64,000 nt of DNA, taken from the NCBI RefSeq assembly GCF_013170705.1, contig NZ_CP033334.1, positions 3,511,501 through 3,575,500 on the forward strand. Reading direction: 5' to 3'. This document shows, piece after piece, positions 16,477-25,182 of this stretch (the first letter of the stretch is position 1; each line of letters begins with the position of its first letter). Below the pieces are notes generated by a model, which was not told where the DNA came from, made no database searches, and saw only the letters and a list, made by a program, of their open reading frames with translations. Made by a program: the position numbers and the translations under genes. The DNA comes from Mesorhizobium loti. GTDB taxonomy: Bacteria; Pseudomonadota; Alphaproteobacteria; Rhizobiales; Rhizobiaceae.

Positions 16477-17301
16477 ATGCATCGCTTTTTACTTGTCGTC
16501 GCTTCACTGGCCGCCACGACCTCCGCTTTCGCCGCGGACGCCCCGCCGCCGCTGGCCGAGGAGACAGTGGCGACGCCGCGGATTTCGGGTTACGGCGAAC
16601 TCTATCTCGGCGGGCTCCGCTTTGTCGGCGACGATTACACGACCCGGGCCGGCGGCGGGGCAGCGCGCGTCAACATCGCATTCGCGCAGCGCTGGAACCT
16701 GCAGGGCGACCTGACATACGACCGCATATGGGGCCACTACGACCCCCTGGATGACTCGCGCGGCGCGGTCCATGGCTTCTATCGCGATCCCGATCGTTTT
16801 GCCGCCGGCATCTTCGCCGCCTACACATCGTTCGGCTTCGCCGAAGGCGTGACCGTCTACAACTATGCGGTCGGTCCGGAGGCCCAGCTCTACCTCGGCA
16901 ACCTGACCCTTTACGGCCAGGCCAGTGTCGGCCAGCTCACCGTGAACGATTTTCACGGCGACCAATGGGGCGTGCGCGGCGTGGCGCGCTATTTCGTCCA
17001 GAAGAACCTTCGCCTCGATGCGGAGCTCGACTTCAACCAAACCGACTATAACGGCACCAGCGAGGACGTGGTCGGTGCCGCCGTCCAGGCAATGTATCGC
17101 TTCGACGAAACGCCATGGGCGGTGTTCGGACGTTACGAATTCGAACGGAGGAAGTTCGAAACGTCTACCGACGACATTAGGGCCAACAAGTTCGTCATCG
17201 GCCTGCGCGCCAGCTTCGGCAGCGACACGCTGTTCGACGAAGACCGCAACGGCGCCACCATGGATACCTACCGGTCCTCCTCGGTGATCAACACGAAGTG
17301 A
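16477..17301 (+). CDS. Predicted outer-membrane beta-barrel protein
   Basis: 274 aa, ATG 16477. Signal peptide HRFLLVVASLAATTSAFA. The mature part is a series of amphipathic strands (ISGYGELYLGGLRFVG, ARVNIAFAQRWNLQGDLTYD, LYLGNLTLYGQASVGQLTV, AVFGRYEFERRKF, KFVIGLRASFGSD). Unlike the neighbour it does not end in Phe but has a short tail after SFGSDTLF. Function unknown; the shared upstream repeat suggests coordinate history with the gene before it. Confidence 0.75.
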   Translation: MHRFLLVVASLAATTSAFAADAPPPLAEETVATPRISGYGELYLGGLRFVGDDYTTRAGGGAARVNIAFAQRWNLQGDLTYDRIWGHYDPLDDSRGAVHGFYRDPDRFAAGIFAAYTSFGFAEGVTVYNYAVGPEAQLYLGNLTLYGQASVGQLTVNDFHGDQWGVRGVARYFVQKNLRLDAELDFNQTDYNGTSEDVVGAAVQAMYRFDETPWAVFGRYEFERRKFETSTDDIRANKFVIGLRASFGSDTLFDEDRNGATMDTYRSSSVINTK

Positions 17302-17395
17302 CGCGGCGGGCCGAGCGCGGCGGATGGTGTCCGGGAATTCACCAGCCGCCGCGCAGGGCCGGCTCGAGGGAGATCCAGCGAAACCAGGCAAGGCA

Positions 17396-17407
17396 TGTCA
17401 GCTGACA
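17396..17407. promoter_or_regulatory. 12-bp perfect palindrome TGTCAGCTGACA
   Basis: TGTCAGCTGACA lies 65 bp before the VOC-protein start codon at 17472, in the 170-bp gap. Operator-like, cognate factor unknown. Confidence 0.3.
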
Positions 17408-17471
17408 CCGTCGCCCGTATTGACGGCGCCCGGTCCGAATCTACATTCGGGGCTTTGCGAGGAGGATCTGC

Positions 17472-17900
17472 ATGGAAACCCATGAATTGCATCGCGGCCG
17501 GCTCATCGACCATATCCAGCTGGTGGTAAGGGATCTCGCCGCCAGCCGGCGTTTCTACGAGGCGATCCTGCACGTGCTCGATGTGCCGATCGGCGGGACG
17601 GCAGCCGATTATTTCTGGTGCGACGAGCTGTTCATCTCCAGTGCCGACAGCCGCGCCGCGCTCGGACAGCTCACCGGCCGTCACCATCTGGCCTTCCAGG
17701 CAAGGGACCACGCGATGGTCGACGCCTTTTACAAGGCCGGATTGGCGGCCGGCGGCAAGGACAATGGCGCGCCAGGCGAGCGGCCCTATCATCCCGGTTA
17801 CTACGCCGCTTTCCTGCTCGATCCGGACGGCAACAACATCGAGGCTGTTCATCACGGTCCGCACGCGCGCAGTACCCCTTCGGTGAGGATCACCTTCTGA
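17472..17900 (+). CDS. VOC-superfamily (glyoxalase/bleomycin-resistance fold) protein
   Basis: 142 aa with GAGGAG upstream. One VOC domain: HIQLVVRDLAASRRFYEAIL at the start, HHLAFQARDHAMVDAFYKAG in the middle, and FLLDPDGNNIEAVHHG near the end, giving the His and Glu metal ligands of the family. Probably a small lyase- or dioxygenase-like enzyme; substrate unknown. Confidence 0.85.
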   Translation: METHELHRGRLIDHIQLVVRDLAASRRFYEAILHVLDVPIGGTAADYFWCDELFISSADSRAALGQLTGRHHLAFQARDHAMVDAFYKAGLAAGGKDNGAPGERPYHPGYYAAFLLDPDGNNIEAVHHGPHARSTPSVRITF

Positions 17901-17971
17901 GAGACTGTCTGGACATTCCACCCTGGCGGCAAGAACGAATTCGAAACAGTCCAAGCGTCGGCTTTTCTTTG

Positions 17972-17995
17972 ATCTCGTATCCTCGTATACGAGAT
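17972..17995. promoter_or_regulatory. Operator-like palindrome upstream of the C39-Ddl pair
   Basis: ATCTCGTAT (17972-17980), 6-bp spacer, ATACGAGAT (17987-17995); the right part also contains the perfect palindrome CTCGTATACGAG. This GTATAC-centred symmetry is common for GntR-family operators. It lies 25 bp before the start codon at 18021. Confidence 0.5.
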
Positions 17996-18020
17996 GGAAT
18001 GAGCCGGCCCGAGGATTCGC

Positions 18021-18638
18021 ATGAGCCCGTTGCCTGAAACCGTGCCGTTTTTCAGCCAGTGGGAAACGCCCGACATGACGCTGGCCGTGATCGCCGATGG
18101 CGCCCAAGCCGCGTTGCGGCGGGATCCGCTGTGGCGAGGATCAGGCGCGGATACGCTCGACGAATACGCGGTCTGGGCCGACAACATCTGCGGCATGGCG
18201 TGCCTCAAGATGATCCTGGCGACGCGGGGCGAGATCGTGCCGACGATCGAGCTGGCCAGGCGATGCACTGGATATGGCGGCTATGTCGTCAATGAAGGCT
18301 CGATCAAGGGCCTGATCTACGCGCCTTTCGTGGCCTTCGTGAAGGCGGAATTCGGCCTGGAGGCGCAGGTGATGACCAATGTCGCGACCGCGGACATCCC
18401 GGCGATCCTCAGGCAGTCGCGCTTCTTCATCGCTTCGGTCAGCAGCTCGATCCGCTGGCCCGAGCGCGAGCCGCCCTCGAAGGGCGGCCATCTGGTGCTG
18501 GTGACGGCCGCATCCGATGATGGTTTTCGCTTTCACAATCCATCCGGCCATACCAGCGCCACACAAGAGAACGCAATGTTGGCGCCATACGATTTCGACC
18601 GTTTCTTTGCCAATCGCGGCATTGCCGTCGCCATTTGA
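18021..18638 (+). CDS. C39-like cysteine peptidase family protein
   Basis: 205 aa from ATG 18021 (CGAGGATTCG upstream). The papain-like C39 core is seen: the putative nucleophile in DNICGMACLKMIL (Cys about residue 56), the His segment GGHLVLVTAAS, and an Asn in FRFHNPSGHTS. The order Cys-His-Asn fits Peptidase_C39_2. No signal peptide or ABC domain, so not a bacteriocin exporter. It is 18 nt ahead of a D-Ala-D-Ala ligase gene and probably co-transcribed. Confidence 0.72.
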   Translation: MSPLPETVPFFSQWETPDMTLAVIADGAQAALRRDPLWRGSGADTLDEYAVWADNICGMACLKMILATRGEIVPTIELARRCTGYGGYVVNEGSIKGLIYAPFVAFVKAEFGLEAQVMTNVATADIPAILRQSRFFIASVSSSIRWPEREPPSKGGHLVLVTAASDDGFRFHNPSGHTSATQENAMLAPYDFDRFFANRGIAVAI

Positions 18639-18656
18639 TTTTTTCGAGGGGTTTCA

Positions 18657-19736
18657 ATGATCGGGAAGACAAGGGTTGCCATCCTCTATGGCGGGCGCTC
18701 GGCCGAGCATGAGGTGTCGCGCCTGTCGGCGGCCAATGTGCTGAAGGCAATCGACCGGACGCGCTACGAGGTGGTCCCGATCGCCATTACCAGGGACGGC
18801 AGATGGCTGCTGCAACCGTTGTCCGAGGCTGATGTCGACGGGGCAGGGGCCGCGGTATCCGAGGACGGTATCGAGGTCGCCCTGCTGCCAGGCGGCAAGG
18901 GACGGCTGGTGGCCGTGCCGCACGGTGGAGCGCGGCATGACCTGCCGCCGGTCGACGTCGTCTTCCCCGTGCTGCACGGGCCGTTCGGCGAGGACGGCTC
19001 GGTGCAGGGCTATGCCGAGGTCGCCGATGTCGCCTATGTCGGCTGCGGCATCCTGGCCTCCGCCGTCGCCATGGACAAGGACGTCGCCAAGCGGCTGATG
19101 CGCGAGGCGGGGCTTGGGGTTGCCCGCTCCGTGACCGTGCATCGCAACGACAGAGGTTCGTTCCAGGAAATTGCCGGCGCGCTTGGGCTGCCCTTCTTCG
19201 CCAAGCCGGCGCGCCAGGGCTCCTCCTTCGGCGTGAGCAAGGTGAATGACAGGGATGGCTTCGAGCAGGCTGTCGAAACGGCCTTCCGCTATGACGGCAA
19301 GGTGCTGATCGAGGAGTTCGTCGAAGGCCGCGAAATCGAATGTTCGGTGCTGGAGCAGGCCGACGGCTCGCTCACGGTGTCGCTCCCCGGCGAGATCATT
19401 CCGGCCGGCAAGCATGGCTTCTACACCTATGAGGCCAAGTATCTCGACGCCGACGGCGCGGTGGTCCAGGTGCCCGCCAATGTGCCGGCCGCTGTTGCCG
19501 ACAGAGCCAAGGAGATGGCCGCGCAGGCTTTCCGGGCGCTCGGCTGCGAGGCCATGGCGCGCGTCGACTTCTTCCTGCGCGCCGACGGTTCGCTGCTGGT
19601 CAACGAGGTCAACACGCTGCCGGGCTTCACCGACATTTCGATGTACGCCAAGGCGCTGGCGGCGATAGGCATCGGCTACAGCAGGGTTATCGACGTGCTG
19701 ATCGAGCACGCGCTGGCGAGGTATGCGGCACGGTGA
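18657..19736 (+). CDS. ddl: D-alanine--D-alanine ligase
   Basis: 359 aa from ATG 18657, GAGGGG upstream. N-terminal VAILYGGRSAEHEVSRLSA, then VFPVLHGPFGEDGSVQGYAE and the ATP-grasp domain (FFAKPARQGSSFGVSKV, EIECSVLEQ) with the metal-binding end VNEVNTLPGFTDISMYAK are all classical Ddl motifs. It would join two D-Ala for peptidoglycan. The location outside a division/cell-wall cluster and pairing with a C39-like peptidase suggest an accessory copy, possibly for a modified peptide. Confidence 0.9.
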   Translation: MIGKTRVAILYGGRSAEHEVSRLSAANVLKAIDRTRYEVVPIAITRDGRWLLQPLSEADVDGAGAAVSEDGIEVALLPGGKGRLVAVPHGGARHDLPPVDVVFPVLHGPFGEDGSVQGYAEVADVAYVGCGILASAVAMDKDVAKRLMREAGLGVARSVTVHRNDRGSFQEIAGALGLPFFAKPARQGSSFGVSKVNDRDGFEQAVETAFRYDGKVLIEEFVEGREIECSVLEQADGSLTVSLPGEIIPAGKHGFYTYEAKYLDADGAVVQVPANVPAAVADRAKEMAAQAFRALGCEAMARVDFFLRADGSLLVNEVNTLPGFTDISMYAKALAAIGIGYSRVIDVLIEHALARYAAR

Positions 19737-19746
19737 TCGGCCGATA

Positions 19747-19899
19747 CCGTTCGGGAGCAGTCTCCGCCCGCGCTTGCTTCCGTGTGGAGGCCGGCGGCAA
19801 TCTATGGCCGCTCCCGTACGGGGTCATGATTTATGATCCCGTACGGTAACAAGTAGCTTTGATTTCATTCCGGCAAAGCATATGCTCCCGTTCGGGAGC
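19747..19899. promoter_or_regulatory. Four CCGTWCGG operator-like palindromes before XRE regulator
   Basis: CCGTTCGG (19747-19754), CCGTACGG (19814-19821), CCGTACGG (19839-19846) and CCGTTCGG (19888-19895) sit in 150 bp; the last is the centre of GCTCCCG-TT-CGGGAGC (19884-19899). A plausible promoter, TTGATT (19859) and TATGCT (19881), places the last site at the transcription start, the arrangement of an autorepressor. Confidence 0.6.
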
Positions 19900-19905
19900 G
19901 GAATC

Positions 19906-20373
19906 ATGACCACACAGACACCCCCGCCTGAAAGCGCTGTCGAAATTGCGCGCCGCGCCGCACGATCCGCTCCCGCCGAGCAGGGGGATTTATTCGGGTC
20001 GCTGGCGCCGGCCGTCCCGACTGACGGCGTTTCGAACAAGCATGACGGGAGCCTTGGTGACCTCCGCGATGAACCCAGGCCCGTCCGTGCGGCGCTGCCA
20101 CGGCGGCTACCTCCGGTCCGCGATGATGCCGGGGACGCCTTGGCGCAAGCGGCCTTGCAGGGGAGCACCATAACGTCGCCGGCGGATCTCGGCCGGCTGG
20201 TGCGCGCGGCCCGCAAGCGGCGAGATTTCTCCCAGCAGCAGTTCGCCGATCTCGCCGGGGTCGGCCGGCGCTTCCTGTCGGAGTTGGAGAACGGCAAGCC
20301 GACGCTCGAACTGGGGAAAGTCCTGAAGGTCGCCGGCACCGCCGGCATTACGCTGTTTGCCAGGGACGGCTGA
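19906..20373 (+). CDS. XRE-family regulator (HipB-like HTH)
   Basis: 155 aa from ATG 19906; GGAG in the palindrome is 7 nt upstream, which disfavours the in-frame ATG at 19882. The N-terminal ~80 residues are low-complexity and charged. Residues ~88-145 are an XRE helix-turn-helix: LGRLVRAARKRRDFSQQQFA then DLAGVGRRFLSELENGKPT, as in HipB/Y4mF proteins. No HipA-like kinase follows; the next gene is on the other strand. Four palindromes upstream suggest self-regulation. Confidence 0.82.
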   Translation: MTTQTPPPESAVEIARRAARSAPAEQGDLFGSLAPAVPTDGVSNKHDGSLGDLRDEPRPVRAALPRRLPPVRDDAGDALAQAALQGSTITSPADLGRLVRAARKRRDFSQQQFADLAGVGRRFLSELENGKPTLELGKVLKVAGTAGITLFARDG

Positions 20374-20381
20374 CGGGCGCA

Positions 20382-21329
20382 TCAGGCCCCGCCCGGCCAG
20401 CCAACGCCGGTCAATTCCCGCGACACGTCCCAAAGCCGGGAGGCGACGGCAGTGTCGCGCGCGTGGCGGCCTATCCTTGCCTCGCCTACCGCGCCCTTCA
20501 GTTCGAACAGACCTTGCGGACCGTAATAGCCGCCCGGCTTCGCGTCGGGCGCGGTCGCGGCGAACAGCGTCGGCAGCGTGCCTTGCGCGGCCGACTGCGA
20601 AAGAACCGGCGCGAGCAGCCTGCCCAGCCAATCGAGCCACGACGGCCGGCCGTCGTGGCCCAGGCGTGGCCCGCTGGTCTGCAGGTCGGTGAGAGCGTAG
20701 CCGGGATGTGCCGCATTGCTCAGCAAGCCCCAGCCGTTGGCGTCGCTGCGGCGCTGCAGTTCGAAGGCGAACAGGATCATGGCGAGCTTGGACTGCGCGT
20801 AGGCGGCCCAGGGCCTGTAGCGCTTTTGCCATTGCAGGTCGTCGAAATGGATCGCCGCCTGGATGCGGTGGGCGCCGCTGCTGAGATTGACGACGCGCGT
20901 CCTGCTTCCCTTGCGCAGCATCGGCAGCAGGCGTCCGGTCAGGGCGAAGTGGCCGAGATAGTTGGTGCCGAACTGCAGTTCGAAGCCGTCGGCGGTTTCG
21001 TGGCGGGTCGGCGGGGTCATGACGCCGGCATTGTTGACCAGCAGGTCGATCCCCTCCCATTCGCCGGCGAGCTGGCCGGCGAAGGCTTCGACAGAGGCGA
21101 GGTCCGCGAGATCGAGATGGGCATAGCGCACGACGGCGCCGGGAACCTCGGCCTGGACGCGGCTCAGCGCATCCTTGCCCTTGGCTTCGTTGCGTCCCGT
21201 CATCAGCACGTCCGCGCCGGCTTGCGCCAGCGCCAGCGCCGTCTCGTAACCAAGGCCGCCGGTGGCGCCTGTGATCACCACCTTGCGCCCCTGCTGGGGC
21301 GGGATGTCGTGCGTGGTCCAGGCGCTCAT
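20382..21329 (-). CDS. SDR oxidoreductase (retinol dehydrogenase-like)
   Basis: 315 aa; start ATG 21329 overlaps the upstream stop as ATGA. Rossmann site VVITGATGGLGYETALALAQ, NNAGVM, the serine in VVNLSSGAH and the YAQSKLA catalytic Tyr-Lys are complete. The long C-terminal part (LLAPVLSQSAAQGTLPTLFA, GGYYGPQGLFELKG) is that of the WWOX/retinol-dehydrogenase-like SDR subgroup. Translationally coupled to a second SDR and likely under the TetR repressor upstream. Confidence 0.88.
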   Translation of the reverse strand: MSAWTTHDIPPQQGRKVVITGATGGLGYETALALAQAGADVLMTGRNEAKGKDALSRVQAEVPGAVVRYAHLDLADLASVEAFAGQLAGEWEGIDLLVNNAGVMTPPTRHETADGFELQFGTNYLGHFALTGRLLPMLRKGSRTRVVNLSSGAHRIQAAIHFDDLQWQKRYRPWAAYAQSKLAMILFAFELQRRSDANGWGLLSNAAHPGYALTDLQTSGPRLGHDGRPSWLDWLGRLLAPVLSQSAAQGTLPTLFAATAPDAKPGGYYGPQGLFELKGAVGEARIGRHARDTAVASRLWDVSRELTGVGWPGGA

Positions 21330-22195
21330 GAGTGGCTCTCCCGCGACAGGAACGAAAGGTCGACACCCTCGATATCGATGGAGGTGCTGACCGGTGCCCA
21401 TTCCTTCGCCGCATGCTGGCGCGCGGCTTCGGCCTGGGCAAAGACATGCAAGGCGTCGCTGCCGAGAATCAGGTGAGCGGGCAAGGAATCGCGCCCGGCG
21501 AGATCGACGATGACATCGGCGACCTTTCGCGGGTCGCCAATGGCATTGCCGACATAGGCCTTGAGCATGCCCAGCACAGCGCCGACGGTTGGCTCATAAT
21601 CGGGCAGCAAGGCCGGCGCGGCGGCCAAGGCGGTGGCTCCCCAATCGGTGCGCATGCCGCCCGGCTCGACCGAAATGACCTTGACGCCGAAGGGGGCGAG
21701 TTCCAGCGCCAGCACTTCAGTCAGGCCGCCCACCGCCCATTTTGCCGCCTGGTAGGCGCTGAGGCCCGGCGTGGCCGTCCGCCCGCCGACCGAGGAGATG
21801 TTGATGATATGGCCCGAGCGCTGGGCACGCATGACCGGGATGGCCGCGCGGGCAAGATTGACGACTCCGTGGAGGTTGGTCTCGATCTGCGCCCGGAAAT
21901 CAGCCTCCCTGGTCTGCTCGAACGGGCTGATATGGCCGAAGCCGGCATTGTTGACGAGAACGTCGAGACGTCCGAACGTCTCCAGCGCAAAATCCACGGA
22001 GGCCTGCGCGGCGGCGGGGTCGGTGACATCAAGCGCAAAGCCGCGCAGATGCCCGGTGTAGCGGCTTTCGAGCTCCGCGAGGCGGGTGACATCGCGCGCC
22101 GTCGCCACGACGCTGTTGCCGGCGGCAAGCGCCGCCTCGGTGATATCCAGCCCCAGCCCGCGGGCGCTGCCGGTGATCAACCAGACTTTCGACAT
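21326..22195 (-). CDS. SDR oxidoreductase
   Basis: 289 aa from ATG 22195 (AAAGGAAAAG upstream). Motifs: WLITGSARGLGLDITEAAL, NNAGFG, INISSVGGR and SAYQAAKWAVGG, a complete classical SDR active site. The following gene overlaps by 4 nt. The promoter region holds a GAGTG-N6-CACTC element like the one before the divergently placed TetR gene cluster, suggesting regulation by that repressor. Confidence 0.88.
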   Translation of the reverse strand: MSKVWLITGSARGLGLDITEAALAAGNSVVATARDVTRLAELESRYTGHLRGFALDVTDPAAAQASVDFALETFGRLDVLVNNAGFGHISPFEQTREADFRAQIETNLHGVVNLARAAIPVMRAQRSGHIINISSVGGRTATPGLSAYQAAKWAVGGLTEVLALELAPFGVKVISVEPGGMRTDWGATALAAAPALLPDYEPTVGAVLGMLKAYVGNAIGDPRKVADVIVDLAGRDSLPAHLILGSDALHVFAQAEAARQHAAKEWAPVSTSIDIEGVDLSFLSRESHS

Positions 22196-22228
22196 TGTCT
22201 TTTCCTTTCGGTGCGTTGGCAAATAAAC

Positions 22229-22244
22229 GAGTGATTAGGCACTC
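22229..22244. promoter_or_regulatory. Putative TetR operator, SDR side
   Basis: GAGTG-ATTAGG-CACTC, 34 bp upstream of the SDR start codon at 22195 and between SDR and TetR genes. Shares the GAGTG/CACTC half-sites with 22903-22920. Confidence 0.45.
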
Positions 22245-22320
22245 ATTCATTCATGTTGATTTGGTCGCGAATTTGCGGTGGTCATGATCCGCGTGGTGCT
22301 GCTTGAGGCCTTGCCCAGAG

Positions 22321-22890
22321 CTACTTGGACATACCGCTCCAGAAAAACGCGAAGCCGGTCTCCTTGTAGTGTTCGCGTTGCCGAGGATCGCGGGCGATGA
22401 ATTCGAGCGTCGTCTCCGCGAGGGCCTCGAAAATGCCTCCGGCAAAGGCCATCGAGCAGCCCTTCGGCCCGCCATCGACGAGGCTTTCCTCGATCATCCT
22501 GTTAATATCGCCGAAGGCCGCGTTGCCCTGACGCCTGCTCTGCTCGGTGATCCGCTCCGAGACGCTGAGCTGGCGCATGGCTTTGCGCTTCATGGGGTGT
22601 TTCGCGCCCCAGTCGATGAAGTTGTTCCAGACGTGGCGGCTGCGCTCGCGCACGCTGGCCTGCGACGGATACGAAGTCAGCAAGGCGTTGCCGAGATCGG
22701 TCTTGATCTCGAGGTAGAGCTGGTTGAGCAACTCATCCTTGCTGGCGAAGTAGTTGAAGAGCGTGCCTTCGGAGAGGCCGGCCTCCCTGGCGATCTTGGC
22801 CGTGGCCGCGCCGGTTCCAAGCGTCGCCACCAGTTCGGTAGCCGAAGCCAGGATTGCCTGACGTTTTTCTTCGCTGAGAGGGCGTGCCAT
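22321..22890 (-). CDS. TetR-family transcriptional regulator
   Basis: 189 aa from ATG 22890. The N-terminal HTH is RQAILASATELVATLG, then TAKIAREAGLSEGTLFNYFA, standard TetR. The C-terminal ~140 residues are the ligand domain with no identifiable ligand. It lies upstream of the two coupled SDR genes in the same direction, with operator-like palindromes before itself and before them. Confidence 0.9.
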   Translation of the reverse strand: MARPLSEEKRQAILASATELVATLGTGAATAKIAREAGLSEGTLFNYFASKDELLNQLYLEIKTDLGNALLTSYPSQASVRERSRHVWNNFIDWGAKHPMKRKAMRQLSVSERITEQSRRQGNAAFGDINRMIEESLVDGGPKGCSMAFAGGIFEALAETTLEFIARDPRQREHYKETGFAFFWSGMSK

Positions 22891-22902
22891 GTCCAAGCCA
22901 TT

Positions 22903-22920
22903 TGAGTGAGTGGTCACTCA
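22903..22920. promoter_or_regulatory. Putative TetR operator, autoregulatory side
   Basis: TGAGTGA-GTGG-TCACTCA, perfect 7-bp arms, directly before the TetR start codon at 22890. Typical size and symmetry for a TetR autorepressor site. Confidence 0.55.
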
Positions 22921-23063
22921 TTTATTGACATGTGCACAAAATGTCAAGCGCATGGAGCCATTCGGACCGGCGCCCGTTGGGGGAGCAGCGCACAGCCGCC
23001 GGCCAAGGTTGCACGCCGGTTCAATATATCGGACCATGGCCATTGGCAGGGGAGAGGTACAAG

Positions 23064-25037
23064 GTGGCGAACAATCGTCGGAATGGAATGGCGTCGCAGG
23101 GGCTGGACGACATTCTTTCGGCCGCCGCGCCCCACCCGCGAACGTCACTGCCAAATGTGGCGACCACCGTCACCGCGGTGGCTGCGCTGTATTTCGGGCG
23201 CGAGGTGTTCCTGCCGATCGCCATTGCACTGCTGCTGACCTTCGCGCTCGCGCCCTTGGTTTCGGCGCTCAAGCGGGTGGGCATTCCCAGGATCGCGGCT
23301 GTCATCGCCAGCGTGCTGGCCGCCTTCGCGGCACTTGCCCTGTTCAGCTTCATCGTCGCCACGCAGGTCAGCGAACTGGCGCAGAACATCCCGGTCTATC
23401 AGACCAACATCCTGGCCAAGATCCGCTCGCTCAAGGAAACCGGGGTCGGGGGAGGGATCATTTCGAGATTGAGCGGCGTGGTCGAGCGTGTCGGCCAGGA
23501 GATCGACAGGCAGGACGCAACGCTGCCGGCCGCCACGCCCGACAAGCCGCCGCGCGTGCCGGTGCCCGTCGAAATCGTCGCGCACGAAAGGCCGCTCGAG
23601 GTCCTGCAGAACATCGTCGGTCCGCTGATCAGCCCGCTCGGATCGGCCGGGCTGATCATTGTCGTCGTCATCTTCATGCTGCTCGAGCGGGAGGATTTGC
23701 GCGACCGCTTCATCAGGCTTGTCGGCTATGGCGACCTTCACCGCACCACCGAGGCGCTCCAGGATGCCGGCAAGCGCGTGGGGCTCTATCTGCTCATGCA
23801 ATTGGTGGTCAACACCGTCTACGCCATTCCCATCGCGATCGGGCTGTGGATCCTCGGCATTCCCAATGCCTTGCTTTGGGGGTTGCTGGCGCTGGCGCTG
23901 CGTTTCGTTCCCTATATCGGCCCCGCCATCGGCATGCTTTTGCCGCTGTTCCTGGCGCTGGCCGTGGCGCCCGGCTGGGGACTCGTCCTGTGGACGGCCG
24001 CCTTGTTCGTGGTGATGGAACTGGTCACCGGCAATGTCGTCGAGCCCTGGCTCTACGGTTCGCGAACCGGGCTGTCGCCGCTGGCGATCATCGTCGCGGC
24101 GATCTTCTGGACGTGGCTGTGGGGGCCGCTGGGGCTGGTGCTGTCGACGCCGCTCACCGTCTGCCTGGTGGTTCTGGGCAGGCACGTGCCGCAGTTCGAA
24201 TTCCTCGACGTGCTGTTCGGCAACGAGCCCGTCCTGGAACCTCATGCGCGGCTCTACCAGCGGCTTCTGGCCGGCGATCCGGACGAGGCCACCGATCATG
24301 CCGAGGAGATGCTGGAAGAAAAATACCTGGTCGAGTTCTACGACAAGGTCGCCATTCCGGCCCTTCTGCTGGGCGAACGGGACCGTGTGCGCGGCGTCAT
24401 GGGTGACCTGCAAAGACGGCAAGTGGCGGCCAGCGCCCTGGTGCTGGTGGCCAATCTGGAGGACGAAGCGAAAGAGGAAGCGGGTGAGGAGGATGAGCAG
24501 GCCGAGGAGGGGGGCGAGCCCGGCGACGCGGCCGATGAGGACGCGGCCGACCTGCCAGACGGCACCGGCCTGTCGGTGCTTTGCGCCGGCGGGCGAGGCG
24601 AACTCGACGATGCCGCGGCCGCGATGCTGGCGCAGGTCCTGGAAGTCCAGGGGGCGACCGCGCCGAAGGCGGGCTTTGCCGACATGGAACCCGCCAGCAT
24701 CCGCCGGCTCGAACTCGAAGCCATCGACACGGTCGTGGTCGGCTTCCTCAACCGCGATTCCGTCAAGCACGCCCGCTTCCTGGTTCGCCGGCTGAAGCGG
24801 GCGAAGGCGGCACTTCGGGTGGGCATCGTGTTCTGGTCGGAGACCGGCAACGGCGACAAGGAAGCGGCCGCCAGGCTCGCCGAGGACATCAGCGCGGATT
24901 TCGTCGCGCACGGCATGGCCGGCGCGGTGACGGGCGCGCTGTCGAAAGAGCCGCCGATCGCGTTGAAGCTCGTCGCCAAACGGCGCGCGCGACGGCGGGC
25001 GGCTCCGAGGAAGGTGGCGGCCGCGGCGGCTGGCTAG
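23064..25037 (+). CDS. AI-2E family (PerM-like) membrane protein with long C-terminal extension
   Basis: 657 aa from GTG 23064, preferred because AGGGGAGAGG is 6 nt upstream. Residues ~25-390 are the AI-2E/PerM transporter: several membrane segments (EVFLPIAIALLLTFALAPLV, GLIIVVVIFMLLE, LLWGLLALALRFVPYIGPAI, LGLVLSTPLTVCLVVL). About 270 further residues follow: a helical part, an acidic linker near 465-505 (EDEAKEEAGEEDEQAEEGGE) and a C-terminal alpha/beta-looking domain (LSVLCAGGRGELDDAAAAML, then IDTVVVGFLNRDSVKHARFL) reminiscent of a B12-binding or receiver fold, then a basic tail. Typical family members are ~350 aa. Transported substrate unknown. Confidence 0.85.
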   Translation: MANNRRNGMASQGLDDILSAAAPHPRTSLPNVATTVTAVAALYFGREVFLPIAIALLLTFALAPLVSALKRVGIPRIAAVIASVLAAFAALALFSFIVATQVSELAQNIPVYQTNILAKIRSLKETGVGGGIISRLSGVVERVGQEIDRQDATLPAATPDKPPRVPVPVEIVAHERPLEVLQNIVGPLISPLGSAGLIIVVVIFMLLEREDLRDRFIRLVGYGDLHRTTEALQDAGKRVGLYLLMQLVVNTVYAIPIAIGLWILGIPNALLWGLLALALRFVPYIGPAIGMLLPLFLALAVAPGWGLVLWTAALFVVMELVTGNVVEPWLYGSRTGLSPLAIIVAAIFWTWLWGPLGLVLSTPLTVCLVVLGRHVPQFEFLDVLFGNEPVLEPHARLYQRLLAGDPDEATDHAEEMLEEKYLVEFYDKVAIPALLLGERDRVRGVMGDLQRRQVAASALVLVANLEDEAKEEAGEEDEQAEEGGEPGDAADEDAADLPDGTGLSVLCAGGRGELDDAAAAMLAQVLEVQGATAPKAGFADMEPASIRRLELEAIDTVVVGFLNRDSVKHARFLVRRLKRAKAALRVGIVFWSETGNGDKEAAARLAEDISADFVAHGMAGAVTGALSKEPPIALKLVAKRRARRRAAPRKVAAAAAG

Positions 25038-25182
25038 GGATGAAACCCGACTGCCGCGAGCGACCGGGTGGGCGGGCTCTCCCGGTAAAGGTGCTGATGG
25101 CGGCCTCGCGCCGCATATCGGCCATTAAGGTCACCTTCGCCGTTCCTGAAAGCAGACACCGTCGGAGACCCAGCTGAGGTTG

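Noticed and set aside
22932..23063. Upstream extension of the AI-2E family gene
   Set aside because: A strong ribosome site before GTG 23064 and lack of family homology before it.
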